Below, piece after piece: positions 8,603 through 16,569 of a stretch of DNA of 64,000 nt (positions are counted from its first letter, which is position 1; every line of letters begins with the position of its first letter). Where the stretch lies: positions 3,720,001 through 3,784,000 of the forward strand of contig NZ_CP150481.1 in NCBI RefSeq assembly GCF_047922965.1, written 5' to 3'. Below the pieces are notes generated by a model, which was not told the origin of the DNA, ran no database searches, and saw only the letters and a list, made by a program, of their open reading frames with translations. A program made the translations under genes and the position numbers. This DNA comes from Neptunicella plasticusilytica. GTDB taxonomy: Bacteria; Pseudomonadota; Gammaproteobacteria; Enterobacterales; Alteromonadaceae.

Positions 8603-9046
8603 ATGAAAACGACTCAACTGACTAACAACAAGGGTTTTACCCTGATCGAATTAATGATTGTGGTAGCCATTATCGGTATTCTGGCGGCGATTGCATTGCC
8701 TGCTTACCAATCTTATACCGAGAAAGCTCGTTTTACCGAAGTCACTAATGCTACATCTGCAGCTAAAACAGCAGTGGAAATTTGTGTACAAATGGGCAAT
8801 CCTTTAGCTAACTGTGATGGAACAGGCGGCGGAGATGATGGTACCGATGGTGTCAATGGCGTACCGAAAAATATTACAGCAGCTGGTGGCATTGTTGGTG
8901 TATCCACTGCTGATGGTGTAATCACTGCCACCAAGCCAACCGATTCCACTATATCAGGGACCGGTACTTATACTCTTACACCTACCCAAACAGCTAGTGG
9001 CAACTTAACTTGGGCTGCCACTTGTGATCCAACAACACTTTGCTAA
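8603..9046 (+). CDS. pilA: Type IV major pilin (type IVa)
   Basis: Structural subunit of type IV pili. 147 aa from the ATG at 8603, chosen because CAGGAG sits just upstream; an in-frame ATG 18 bp earlier would put this site inside the gene. The short leader ends in Gly11, and prepilin peptidase would cut before Phe12 in KGFTLIELMIVVAIIGILAA; Glu16 is the conserved Glu5 of the mature pilin. The C-terminal domain has Cys pairs (C-x-M/N...C and a terminal CDPTTLC), the latter fitting the usual disulfide loop. The middle is Gly/Thr-rich. A strong terminator follows, so pilA is probably its own transcription unit. Confidence 0.95.
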   Translation: MKTTQLTNNKGFTLIELMIVVAIIGILAAIALPAYQSYTEKARFTEVTNATSAAKTAVEICVQMGNPLANCDGTGGGDDGTDGVNGVPKNITAAGGIVGVSTADGVITATKPTDSTISGTGTYTLTPTQTASGNLTWAATCDPTTLC

Positions 9047-9070
9047 TTTAACTTAAAGTATTGAAGATAG

Positions 9071-9097
9071 AAGCCCAGTCTTATACTGGGCTTTTTT
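9071..9097 (+). terminator. Rho-independent terminator after pilA
   Basis: AAGCCCAGT pairs with ACTGGGCTT across a short loop and is followed by a run of six T. Confidence 0.9.
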
Positions 9098-9133
9098 ATC
9101 TCCAAATAATGATGCTAACGTACGAGGCAATCC

Positions 9134-10354
9134 ATGGCCGCATCGAGCAAATCAATTAGTGTCTTTGTCTGGGACGGTGTGAATCGTAAAGGTCAATCCG
9201 TTAAAGGTGAGATTTCAGCTGGCAATATCAGTGAAGCGAAAAATCTGCTGCGTCGTCAGGGTATTTCCGCCACCAAAGTCAAAAAATTTACCAAACCATT
9301 ATTTGGCAAAGGAGCTGAAAAAATTAATGCCGCCGATATCTGCATGATATCTAGGCAAATTGCCACAATGCTGGCCGCCGGGGTTACCCTGATTCAGACC
9401 ATCGATATGATTGCCCATGGGCATGCCAAAGCCTCGATGCGTAAAATGCTAGGCGAGATTGCCAATGAAGTTAAAGCCGGTAATCCGCTTTCTTCCGCCC
9501 TACGCAAGCATCCCATGTATTTTGATGATCTATATTGCGATCTGGTGGAAACCGGCGAACAATCCGGTGCGCTGGAAACTATCTATGATCGGATTGCCAC
9601 CTATAAAGAAAAATCCGAAGCCTTAAAATCCAAAATCAAGAAAGCCATGTTTTACCCTATAGCGGTATTAGTAGTGGCTTTTATTGTTACCACTATTCTA
9701 TTGCTATTTGTAGTACCTCAGTTTGAGGAGATTTTTAGCAGTTTTGGTGCCGAGTTACCTGCTTTTACTCAAATGGTTATAGGTATGTCGCGCTTTTTAC
9801 AGGACTACGGTATTTTTATTGCCGCAGGTGTCGGAGTTGGGGCCTTCCTGTTTGCGCGACAATATAAGCGCTCTAAAAATTTACGCGATTCGCTAGATGC
9901 CAAATTGCTTAAGGTACCGGTGATTGGTGAAATACTAAAAAAGGCCTCTATCGCCCGTTTTACCCGTACCTTAGCCACCACCTTTGCTGCCGGTGTGCCG
10001 TTAATTGGGGCACTGGAATCGGCCGCTGGCGCTTCCGGTAATGCAGTATTTCGTGACGCCATTTTATTTATGCGTAGAGAAGTTGCCGGCGGTACCCAGA
10101 TGAATACCGCCATGCGCGCTACCGCAGTTTTCCCTGATATGGTGGTACAGATGATCGCGATCGGAGAAGAAGCTGGTGCGGTTGAAGATATGCTGAGTAA
10201 AATTGCTACTATTTACGAGCGGGAAGTGGATGATATGGTAGATGGACTAACCGCGTTGCTGGAACCGATGATTATGGCGGTTTTAGGTGTTGTGATCGGT
10301 GGCTTAATTGTGGCAATGTATCTGCCCATCTTTGAAATGGGTAATGTGGTTTAA
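9134..10354 (+). CDS. pilC: Type IV pilus inner-membrane platform protein
   Basis: Polytopic platform protein that couples the assembly and retraction ATPases to the pilin base. 406 aa, normal for PilC. It contains two GspF/PilC-type repeats (about 70-195 and 275-398), with membrane segments around 172-195, 220-240 and 375-398. Signature stretches ISRQIATMLAAGVTLIQTID and ARFTRTLATTFAAGVPLI are seen. A GAGG ribosome-binding site precedes the ATG. The assembly ATPase gene pilB, which normally lies between pilA and pilC, is absent. A heptamer tandem array begins immediately after the stop codon. Confidence 0.95.
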   Translation: MAASSKSISVFVWDGVNRKGQSVKGEISAGNISEAKNLLRRQGISATKVKKFTKPLFGKGAEKINAADICMISRQIATMLAAGVTLIQTIDMIAHGHAKASMRKMLGEIANEVKAGNPLSSALRKHPMYFDDLYCDLVETGEQSGALETIYDRIATYKEKSEALKSKIKKAMFYPIAVLVVAFIVTTILLLFVVPQFEEIFSSFGAELPAFTQMVIGMSRFLQDYGIFIAAGVGVGAFLFARQYKRSKNLRDSLDAKLLKVPVIGEILKKASIARFTRTLATTFAAGVPLIGALESAAGASGNAVFRDAILFMRREVAGGTQMNTAMRATAVFPDMVVQMIAIGEEAGAVEDMLSKIATIYEREVDDMVDGLTALLEPMIMAVLGVVIGGLIVAMYLPIFEMGNVV

Positions 10355-10440
10355 GCTACGAGCTACGAGCTACGAGCTACGAGCTACGAGCTACGAGCTA
10401 CGAGCTACGAGCTACGAGCTACGAGCTACGAGCTACGAGC
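10355..10440 (+). repeat. Heptanucleotide tandem repeat, 12 copies of GCTACGA
   Basis: Twelve perfect copies of the 7-mer GCTACGA run from the base after the pilC stop codon to 10438, with a partial GC to 10440. No interruption is seen. It lies between pilC and pilD. Being 7 bp long it shifts frame, so it does not encode a stable protein repeat. Copy number is likely variable between strains (slipped-strand mispairing). Confidence 0.97.
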
Positions 10441-10523
10441 AAAGTATGAAAGGCCAATTAATTTCATTACAACCTGACATGCATACTTCAAAATAAAAAT
10501 AAAACCAAGCTGACCTAACGACA

Positions 10524-11411
10524 ATGGATCATTCTATGCCTGCGATATTTCAATTATTGGCTGATAACTCAGCCTTTTTTCTGTCTATGCTGTTTATATT
10601 GGGGTTATTAGTTGGCAGCTTTCTGAATGTAGTGATCCACCGATTACCTATTATGCTGGAGAGAGGCTGGCAGCGAGAATTTCAACAATATTTTCAATCT
10701 GATGAGCCACAACCTGCCGAAGAAACTTACAACATCATCACCCCTCGCTCACGCTGCCCAAAATGTCAGTCTGAAATTACCGCACTGCAGAACATTCCTG
10801 TTGTCAGCTGGTTAGTGTTGGGCGGGAAGTGCAAGCAATGTAAAACCCCCATTTCACCGCGTTACCCCATAGTCGAGTTAATCACCGGGTTAGTATCCGT
10901 TTTGGTTGGCTGGCAATTCGGTTTTTCCTCCGCCTGTACTTTAGCCCTTATCTTTAGTTGGTGCATGATTGCGCTGACCGCCATTGACATAGATAAAATG
11001 CTGTTGCCCGATCAAATTTGTCTGCCGTTGCTATGGTTAGGTTTATTGACCAGTATTAATAGCGTATTTGTTAATAGTACTGACGCACTAATTGGCGCGG
11101 CTGTCGGTTATCTAAGCTTGTGGAGCTTATACTGGGCCTTCAAGCTGCTGACCGGTAAGGAAGGAATGGGCTATGGTGACTTCAAGCTACTGGCTGCCAT
11201 CGGCGCTTTTGTTGGCTGGCAACAACTGCCGATAGTGATTGTGTTGTCTTCTTTTGTCGGGGCCGTGATCGGAATTGTTCATTTAAAAATGCAAGGTAAA
11301 GATCAAAGCCAGCCTATTCCCTTCGGGCCCTATCTGGCTATTGCTGGCTGGATAACCTTGCTATATGGCGACTGGATTGCCGATCAATACTGGAACTGGA
11401 TGTTAAATTGA
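10524..11411 (+). CDS. pilD: Prepilin peptidase / N-methyltransferase
   Basis: Bifunctional inner-membrane aspartyl protease that cleaves the type IV prepilin leader after Gly and N-methylates the new N terminus. 295 aa. The N-terminal DiS_P_DiS domain carries the zinc Cys tetrad C78-x2-C81 and C103-x2-C106. The catalytic aspartates are about D155 (AIDIDKMLLPD) and D219 in the GYGDFKL motif. About eight membrane helices are apparent. The ATG at 10524 is used; a second in-frame ATG lies 12 bp on. The stop codon overlaps the TTG start of coaE. Confidence 0.96.
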   Translation: MDHSMPAIFQLLADNSAFFLSMLFILGLLVGSFLNVVIHRLPIMLERGWQREFQQYFQSDEPQPAEETYNIITPRSRCPKCQSEITALQNIPVVSWLVLGGKCKQCKTPISPRYPIVELITGLVSVLVGWQFGFSSACTLALIFSWCMIALTAIDIDKMLLPDQICLPLLWLGLLTSINSVFVNSTDALIGAAVGYLSLWSLYWAFKLLTGKEGMGYGDFKLLAAIGAFVGWQQLPIVIVLSSFVGAVIGIVHLKMQGKDQSQPIPFGPYLAIAGWITLLYGDWIADQYWNWMLN

Positions 11412-12007
11412 GCCATTTTATCATCGGCCTGACGGGTGGCATTGGCAGCGGTAAAACCACCGTGGCGAACCTGTTTGCCAGGCAAGGTATTGAAATTATT
11501 GACGCAGACGTGTTGGCCAGGGAAGTGGTAATGCCCGGCAGCGACGGACTTAAGGCGATTTATGTTCACTTTGGCGATAAAATATTACTGGATGACGGCA
11601 GTCTGGATCGCAAACAACTGCGTAACCTGGTGTTTTCACATCCTGAAGAAAAGCAGTGGCTGGATACACTTCTGCATCCCCAAATTAGACAGTTGATGAT
11701 CAGTCGCTCCGCTCAGGCGTTGTCTCCTTATGCCATTTTGGTGGTGCCGTTATTATTGGAAAACAATCTAACCAACCTTATTAACCGGGTACTGGTAGTT
11801 GATGCCCAAGAATCGCTGCAACAGCAACGCACTGCCGCCAGAGACAATGTCAGTATCGAACAAGTCGACCAGATAATGACAACCCAGCTAAGTCGTCAGG
11901 ACAGATTATCTCGAGCAGATGATATTATTAACAACAACGGTGATATTGTCTCCTTGCAGCAACAGGTTGACAAACTGCATCAGGATTATTTGATTTTAGC
12001 GAAATGA
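11408..12007 (+). CDS. coaE: Dephospho-CoA kinase
   Basis: Catalyses the last step of CoA synthesis, phosphorylating the ribose 3'-OH of dephospho-CoA. 199 aa. P-loop GGIGSGKT at residues 10-17, followed by the DAD element (IIDADVLAREVV) typical of CoaE. Translation appears to start at a TTG that overlaps the TGA stop of pilD in the four bases TTGA, implying translational coupling; there is no in-frame ATG before the P-loop. Gene order pilD-coaE-zapD-yacG is as in many gammaproteobacteria. Confidence 0.95.
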   Translation: MSHFIIGLTGGIGSGKTTVANLFARQGIEIIDADVLAREVVMPGSDGLKAIYVHFGDKILLDDGSLDRKQLRNLVFSHPEEKQWLDTLLHPQIRQLMISRSAQALSPYAILVVPLLLENNLTNLINRVLVVDAQESLQQQRTAARDNVSIEQVDQIMTTQLSRQDRLSRADDIINNNGDIVSLQQQVDKLHQDYLILAK

Positions 12008-12096
12008 TTTCAGCAAAAATGCTGCAAAGGCTTGAAATCCCCCCTGTTTTACGTTTTAGTGCACAGATTCCTTTTGCAAAATAATTACCTTAATTT

Positions 12097-12849
12097 ATGT
12101 CTGTCGCTGTTTACGAGTTTCCGCTCAACGAAAAGGTTCGTACCTATCTGCGTCTTGAGCAGTTGTTCAAACAGCTTGGACAATGTCATTCATTAACCGA
12201 AGACTGGCAATTTGTCGGCTTTTTCGAGTCATTTTTTACCTTGATGGAATTGTTGGAACGAATCGATATTCGTGCCGATATCCTCAAGGATATCGATATT
12301 CACGAGCGCAATCTGGTGCACTGGTCACAACATCCGCAAATAGATAATAATGCCTTGCAAGCCACACTTAGACGTATTGTTAACTTACGGGACCAGCTAA
12401 AATCAGCGCGTAAGATTGGCGGTAATTTAAAAGATGACAAATTTTTGATGTCGATTCGCCAACGTTTCTCGATCCCCGGCGCTACTTGCAGTTTTGATCT
12501 GCCTAATCTGCATTTCTGGGTAAAACAACCCCGTGCCATCGTGCATCAGGATATTGATCGCTGGATGATAGAATTTCACCTTGTTCATCAAGCTATTGAT
12601 ATCACTCTGTCATTCTTGCGTGAACGGGGGCGCCTCACTGCAACAATAGCAGAAAAAGGCTTTTATCAAGGTTCTGCCGACAGTCAGAATGAGCTTATCA
12701 GGGTCGAATGCCCGACCGATCAAGGATACTATCCGGTTCTCAGTGGTAACAAGCATCGCTACGCCATTCGTTTTATGCGTTTTGAGCCCGCCAATAGTGG
12801 CCAAATTTCGCAAGAAACCGATGTAAATTTTGGTCTGGCTTGCTGTTAA
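12097..12849 (+). CDS. zapD: Cell division protein ZapD (FtsZ-bundling)
   Basis: Cytoplasmic protein that crosslinks FtsZ filaments and stabilises the Z-ring. 250 aa, the usual length for ZapD/YacF. The start VYEFPLNEKVRTYLRLEQLF is highly characteristic. The family's helical N-terminal and beta-rich C-terminal halves are evident, with the central stretch FSIPGATCSFDLPNLHFW. Located between coaE and yacG as in E. coli. No clear Shine-Dalgarno precedes the ATG. Confidence 0.95.
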   Translation: MSVAVYEFPLNEKVRTYLRLEQLFKQLGQCHSLTEDWQFVGFFESFFTLMELLERIDIRADILKDIDIHERNLVHWSQHPQIDNNALQATLRRIVNLRDQLKSARKIGGNLKDDKFLMSIRQRFSIPGATCSFDLPNLHFWVKQPRAIVHQDIDRWMIEFHLVHQAIDITLSFLRERGRLTATIAEKGFYQGSADSQNELIRVECPTDQGYYPVLSGNKHRYAIRFMRFEPANSGQISQETDVNFGLACC

Positions 12850-12917
12850 GCCTGATATAACAAGCTGATTTTTGTTAGCATAGCAGTACAAATACACACA
12901 AAGTTTCAGTTATTTAT

Positions 12918-13151
12918 ATGCAAGTAAAATGTCCGCAATGTTTTAAACAAGTCACCTGGAATAGCGAAAGCCCCTATCGACCTTTTTGCAGCAAACGCTG
13001 CCAGTTAATCGATTTAGGGGAATGGGCGGATGAACAAAAAGCGATTCCCTGTGGTGCCAGTAAAGATGCCGAAACGGCGTCTCCTGAAATTGATGTGGAA
13101 GATATCGAAGCCATGTTAAGTCAGCAAAATGATGACTTTTTTAACCAGTAA
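12918..13151 (+). CDS. yacG: DNA gyrase inhibitor YacG, zinc-finger protein
   Basis: Small zinc protein that binds GyrB and inhibits gyrase in E. coli. 77 aa. Zinc ligands are C5-x2-C8 and C24-x3-C28, with the family motif FCSKRCQLIDLGEWADE. The C-terminal half is acidic and low in conservation, as usual. It follows zapD and converges on mutT across a 64-bp interspersed repeat. Confidence 0.95.
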   Translation: MQVKCPQCFKQVTWNSESPYRPFCSKRCQLIDLGEWADEQKAIPCGASKDAETASPEIDVEDIEAMLSQQNDDFFNQ

Positions 13152-13175
13152 TTGACCTTAAAATCAAACGACCGC

Positions 13176-13239
13176 TGTCAGGCTAAAGCCATGACCTACA
13201 GGCGTTGCACTAAAGCATAGGTCGGCCTTTAGGCCGTCA
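13176..13239 (-). repeat. 64-bp palindromic interspersed repeat, copy 2 (inverted orientation)
   Basis: Reverse complement of the element at 6637-6700, full 64 bp, with about a dozen mismatches. It sits between the convergent genes yacG and mutT. Its inverted-repeat ends (GGCTAAAGCC and GGCCTTTAGGCC) could form a cruciform, or a hairpin in either transcript. Confidence 0.75.
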
Positions 13240-13246
13240 AATGGCT

Positions 13247-13633
13247 CTACAATTTTTGAATATAGGTTAATATTTGCTGATTAGCGGCAGGAAATTCATA
13301 TTCATCCAGCTGATTGATTGGAACCCATTTGCCCTGTTGCCCTTCCTTGCCATAGGGTTCACCGTCAAATTCGTCAACCAGATGTACATCCAGCCGAACC
13401 TGTTTATCCCCGTAATGATGTTCGATCACCATCATAGGCTGGTGGCTGATTGTTTCGATGCCAATTTCTTCCTGCAACTCACGCCCCAGAGCCTGACTGA
13501 TGCTTTCGTTGCGTTCTTTTTTACCACCAGGAAATTCCCATTTGCCTCCCTGATGAAGATTATCGGCTCGTTTGGTTATAAAAATAGTGTTGTCTCTTTT
13601 AATAACGCCCACAGCGACTTCGACGACTTTCAT
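13247..13633 (-). CDS. mutT: 8-oxo-dGTP diphosphatase (Nudix hydrolase)
   Basis: Removes oxidised guanine nucleotides from the pool, preventing A:T to C:G transversions. 128 aa. The Nudix box is complete: G37-x5-E43-x7-R51-E-L-x-E-E-x-G-I. It begins MKVVEVAVGVIKRDN, as in MutT. Located downstream of secA in the same direction, the E. coli arrangement, but a terminator lies between the two. Confidence 0.95.
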   Translation of the reverse strand: MKVVEVAVGVIKRDNTIFITKRADNLHQGGKWEFPGGKKERNESISQALGRELQEEIGIETISHQPMMVIEHHYGDKQVRLDVHLVDEFDGEPYGKEGQQGKWVPINQLDEYEFPAANQQILTYIQKL

Positions 13634-13644
13634 TGAAACTCCGT

Positions 13645-13671
13645 TAAAAAAAACCGGCCTAAGCCGGTTTT
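13645..13671 (-). terminator. Terminator between secA and mutT
   Basis: AACCGGC/GCCGGTT stem-loop; on the minus strand it is followed by a run of about eight T. It lies after the secA stop and before the mutT start, so mutT expression depends on readthrough or its own promoter. Confidence 0.85.
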
Positions 13672-13683
13672 CTAATTTGTTGG

Positions 13684-16383
13684 TTAACTTAGTTTACCGT
13701 GGCACTGCTTATATTTTTTGCCCGAGCCACAAGGGCAGGGATCGTTACGGCCAACTTTGGCTCCTTCACGCACCACAGGACGCCCTGCAGCATTGTCATT
13801 TTCTGCGCTCGGAGATTCATGCTCGTACTGCTTGGGAACTTCGGCTTTACGGCGCTGTTGTTCAACCGCTTCGACATCAGACTCGGCACGAACCTGAACC
13901 TTGCTTAAAATAGTAACCACATCCACTTTCAGATTTTCCAGCATCTCGGAGAATAACTGAAAGGACTCACGTTTATATTCTTGCTTGGGATTTTTCTGTG
14001 CGTAACCACGCAAATGGATACCCTGGCGTAAATGATCCATGGCCGCCAGATGTTCTTTCCAGTGAGAATCAAGGCTTTGCAGCATCACGGCCTTCTCGAA
14101 CTGACGTAAAACCGGAGCCCCCACCTGTTGTTCTTTTTCCTGATAAGCGGCTGCAACAGATTCAATTATCCGTTCACGCAGCTTTTCCTCATACAGCTTG
14201 TCATCTTCATCCAGCCATTGCTGTATGGGTAAGTCCAGTTGGAAATCACTTTTTACTCTTTCTTCCAGGCCAGGTACGTCCCACATTTCTTCCAAAGACT
14301 GGGGCGGAATGTACTGGGAAATCGTATCTGCTACCACATCGGTACGAATCGCCTGAATGGTTTCACTAATATCACCTTCGTCCAACAACTCGTTACGTTG
14401 CTCGTAAATGACTTTACGCTGATCATTGGCCACGTCATCAAATTCAAGCAATTGCTTACGGATATCAAAGTTGCGGCCTTCGACTTTACGCTGGGCATTC
14501 TCTACCGCCCGATTCAGCCATGGATGCTCAATGGCTTCTCCGCGCTCCATGCCCAGACGTTTCATCATATTGCCCATCCTGTCCGAAGCAAAAATGCGCA
14601 TTAATGCATCTTCCAGCGACAGATAAAAACGTGATGAACCCGGATCGCCCTGACGACCTGCACGACCGCGTAACTGGTTATCGATACGGCGCGACTCATG
14701 CCGTTCGGTACCAATAATATGTAAACCACCGGCAGCGATAACGGCATCATGTCTTTCCCGCCATTGTGCTTTGATCTTGTCGATTTTAGCCTGATCCGGA
14801 TTTTCCAGTTGCTCTACTTCTGCCTGCCAGTTACCGCCTAATACAATATCGGTTCCCCGACCGGCCATATTGGTGGCAATAGTGACGGCACCGGGTTTAC
14901 CTGCTTGAGCAATAATATCTGCTTCCTGGGCATGGAATTTGGCATTCAGGACTTTGTGACTAATTTTCTTTTTCTTCAGGAAACGGGACAGCAATTCGGA
15001 GTTTTCGATAGAAATCGTACCCACCAGCACAGGACACTGTTTCTCGATACATTGTTGAATATCCTCAACAATGGCTTCATATTTTTCTTCTGCAGTCAGA
15101 TAAATCAAGTCATCACGATCATCACGAATCATCGGTTTATTGGTGGGGATAACCACGGTTAACAGACCGTAAATATGATTGAACTCAAAGGCCTCAGTAT
15201 CGGCTGTTCCTGTCATACCGGCCAGTTTGTTATAGATACGGAAATAATTCTGGAAGGTAATAGAAGCCAATGTCTGGTTTTCGTTCTGGATGTCGACGCC
15301 TTCTTTGGCTTCAACGGCCTGGTGCAAACCTTCTGACCAGCGACGGCCTTCCATGGTGCGGCCTGTGTGCTCGTCAACGATAACGATTTGATCATCTTTA
15401 ACAATGTAGTCAACATCGCGCTGAAACAGCTTATGCGCTCTTAGTGCGGCATTAACATGGTGCAGCAAACTGATATTGTTGGCAGCAAACAGGGATTCCT
15501 CTTCCGGCAGGATGCCTTTTTGCTGCAAAATTTCTTCAATATGGATTTGGCCATTTTCGGTCAGGTGAATCTGCTTGGCTTTTTCATCAATGGTGAAATC
15601 GCCATCACCGAACTTGTCTTCTTCGTCTTCTTTTTCCTGTTGTACCAGTTCAGGAATAATCGCATTGATTTGTCGGTACAGTTCGGAGGAATCTTCGGCC
15701 GCACCTGAGATAATCAAAGGGGTTCTGGCTTCATCAATTAAAATCGAGTCGACTTCATCCACCACCGCATAATTCAGCGGGCGCTGTACTCGATCTTCCG
15801 GACTAAAGGCCATATTATCGCGCAAATAGTCGAAACCGAATTCATTGTTGGTTCCGTAGGTAATATCGGCGGCATAGGCCTGTTTCTTTTCATCGTGCGA
15901 CATACCGGGCACATTGCAACCCACCGTCAGCCCCAGAAACTCGAACAAGGGGCGAAGGCCATCTGCATCACGGCGTGCCAGATAGTCATTAACGGTAATA
16001 ACATGTACCCCTTTACCACTTATCGCGTTCAGATAAGTGGGTAAAGTAGCCGTCAGAGTTTTACCTTCACCGGTACGCATCTCGGCAATTTTGCCTTCAT
16101 GCAATACCATGCCACCAACAAGTTGGACGTCAAAATGACGCATGCCAAATACTCGCTTGGAGGCTTCACGAACAGTAGCGAAAGCCTCAATGATCAAGTC
16201 ATCAATCGGCGTACCTTGTTCGATGCTTTGCTTAAATTCCGTGGTTTTAGCTTTGAGTTGTTCATCGGATAACGCTTCATAATCAGGCTCGAGCGCATTA
16301 ATCTGCTCGACGATTTTATTAAGCTTTTTTAAGACACGATCGTTACTGCTACCGAATATCTTGGTAAATAAATTTGAGAACAT
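13684..16383 (-). CDS. secA: Preprotein translocase ATPase SecA
   Basis: Motor that drives preproteins through SecYEG. 899 aa. Walker A region MRTGEGKTL at about 102-110, the DEVDSILIDEARTPLIISG segment at about 208-226, and the helicase elements NMAGRGTDIVLGG and RIDNQLRGRAGRQGDPGSS are present. The C-terminal SecB/zinc-binding tail (CPCGSGKKYKQCHG) is intact. The upstream gene is an M23 peptidase, not the translation-arrest leader secM found in E. coli, so SecM-type regulation is not expected here. Confidence 0.98.
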   Translation of the reverse strand: MFSNLFTKIFGSSNDRVLKKLNKIVEQINALEPDYEALSDEQLKAKTTEFKQSIEQGTPIDDLIIEAFATVREASKRVFGMRHFDVQLVGGMVLHEGKIAEMRTGEGKTLTATLPTYLNAISGKGVHVITVNDYLARRDADGLRPLFEFLGLTVGCNVPGMSHDEKKQAYAADITYGTNNEFGFDYLRDNMAFSPEDRVQRPLNYAVVDEVDSILIDEARTPLIISGAAEDSSELYRQINAIIPELVQQEKEDEEDKFGDGDFTIDEKAKQIHLTENGQIHIEEILQQKGILPEEESLFAANNISLLHHVNAALRAHKLFQRDVDYIVKDDQIVIVDEHTGRTMEGRRWSEGLHQAVEAKEGVDIQNENQTLASITFQNYFRIYNKLAGMTGTADTEAFEFNHIYGLLTVVIPTNKPMIRDDRDDLIYLTAEEKYEAIVEDIQQCIEKQCPVLVGTISIENSELLSRFLKKKKISHKVLNAKFHAQEADIIAQAGKPGAVTIATNMAGRGTDIVLGGNWQAEVEQLENPDQAKIDKIKAQWRERHDAVIAAGGLHIIGTERHESRRIDNQLRGRAGRQGDPGSSRFYLSLEDALMRIFASDRMGNMMKRLGMERGEAIEHPWLNRAVENAQRKVEGRNFDIRKQLLEFDDVANDQRKVIYEQRNELLDEGDISETIQAIRTDVVADTISQYIPPQSLEEMWDVPGLEERVKSDFQLDLPIQQWLDEDDKLYEEKLRERIIESVAAAYQEKEQQVGAPVLRQFEKAVMLQSLDSHWKEHLAAMDHLRQGIHLRGYAQKNPKQEYKRESFQLFSEMLENLKVDVVTILSKVQVRAESDVEAVEQQRRKAEVPKQYEHESPSAENDNAAGRPVVREGAKVGRNDPCPCGSGKKYKQCHGKLS

Positions 16384-16490
16384 GGATATACCGCTTCCAA
16401 TCTGAATAATATTATCGTTTTAACTTTGCGCGGCCCACCGTGCCTGTGTCACAAAATCGATTTATATATGCTGCCAATGCAACATCTTGA

Positions 16491-16524
16491 AAACAACAAT
16501 CGGCCAGCAATGACCGATTGTTTT
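16491..16524 (-). terminator. Hairpin between the M23 peptidase gene and secA
   Basis: CAATCGG (16498-16504) pairs with CCGATTG (16514-16520); T-rich sequence flanks the stem on both strands. It probably ends or attenuates the upstream transcript before secA. Confidence 0.55.
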
Positions 16525-16569
16525 GAGCTGCCAGCGAATCATTGTGAAACGCTTCAAAATAAACAGCCG

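Noticed and set aside
10308..10496. Plus-strand frame encoding RATSYEL repeats
   Set aside because: It is produced by the heptamer array and overlaps the end of pilC out of frame; there is no ribosome-binding site.
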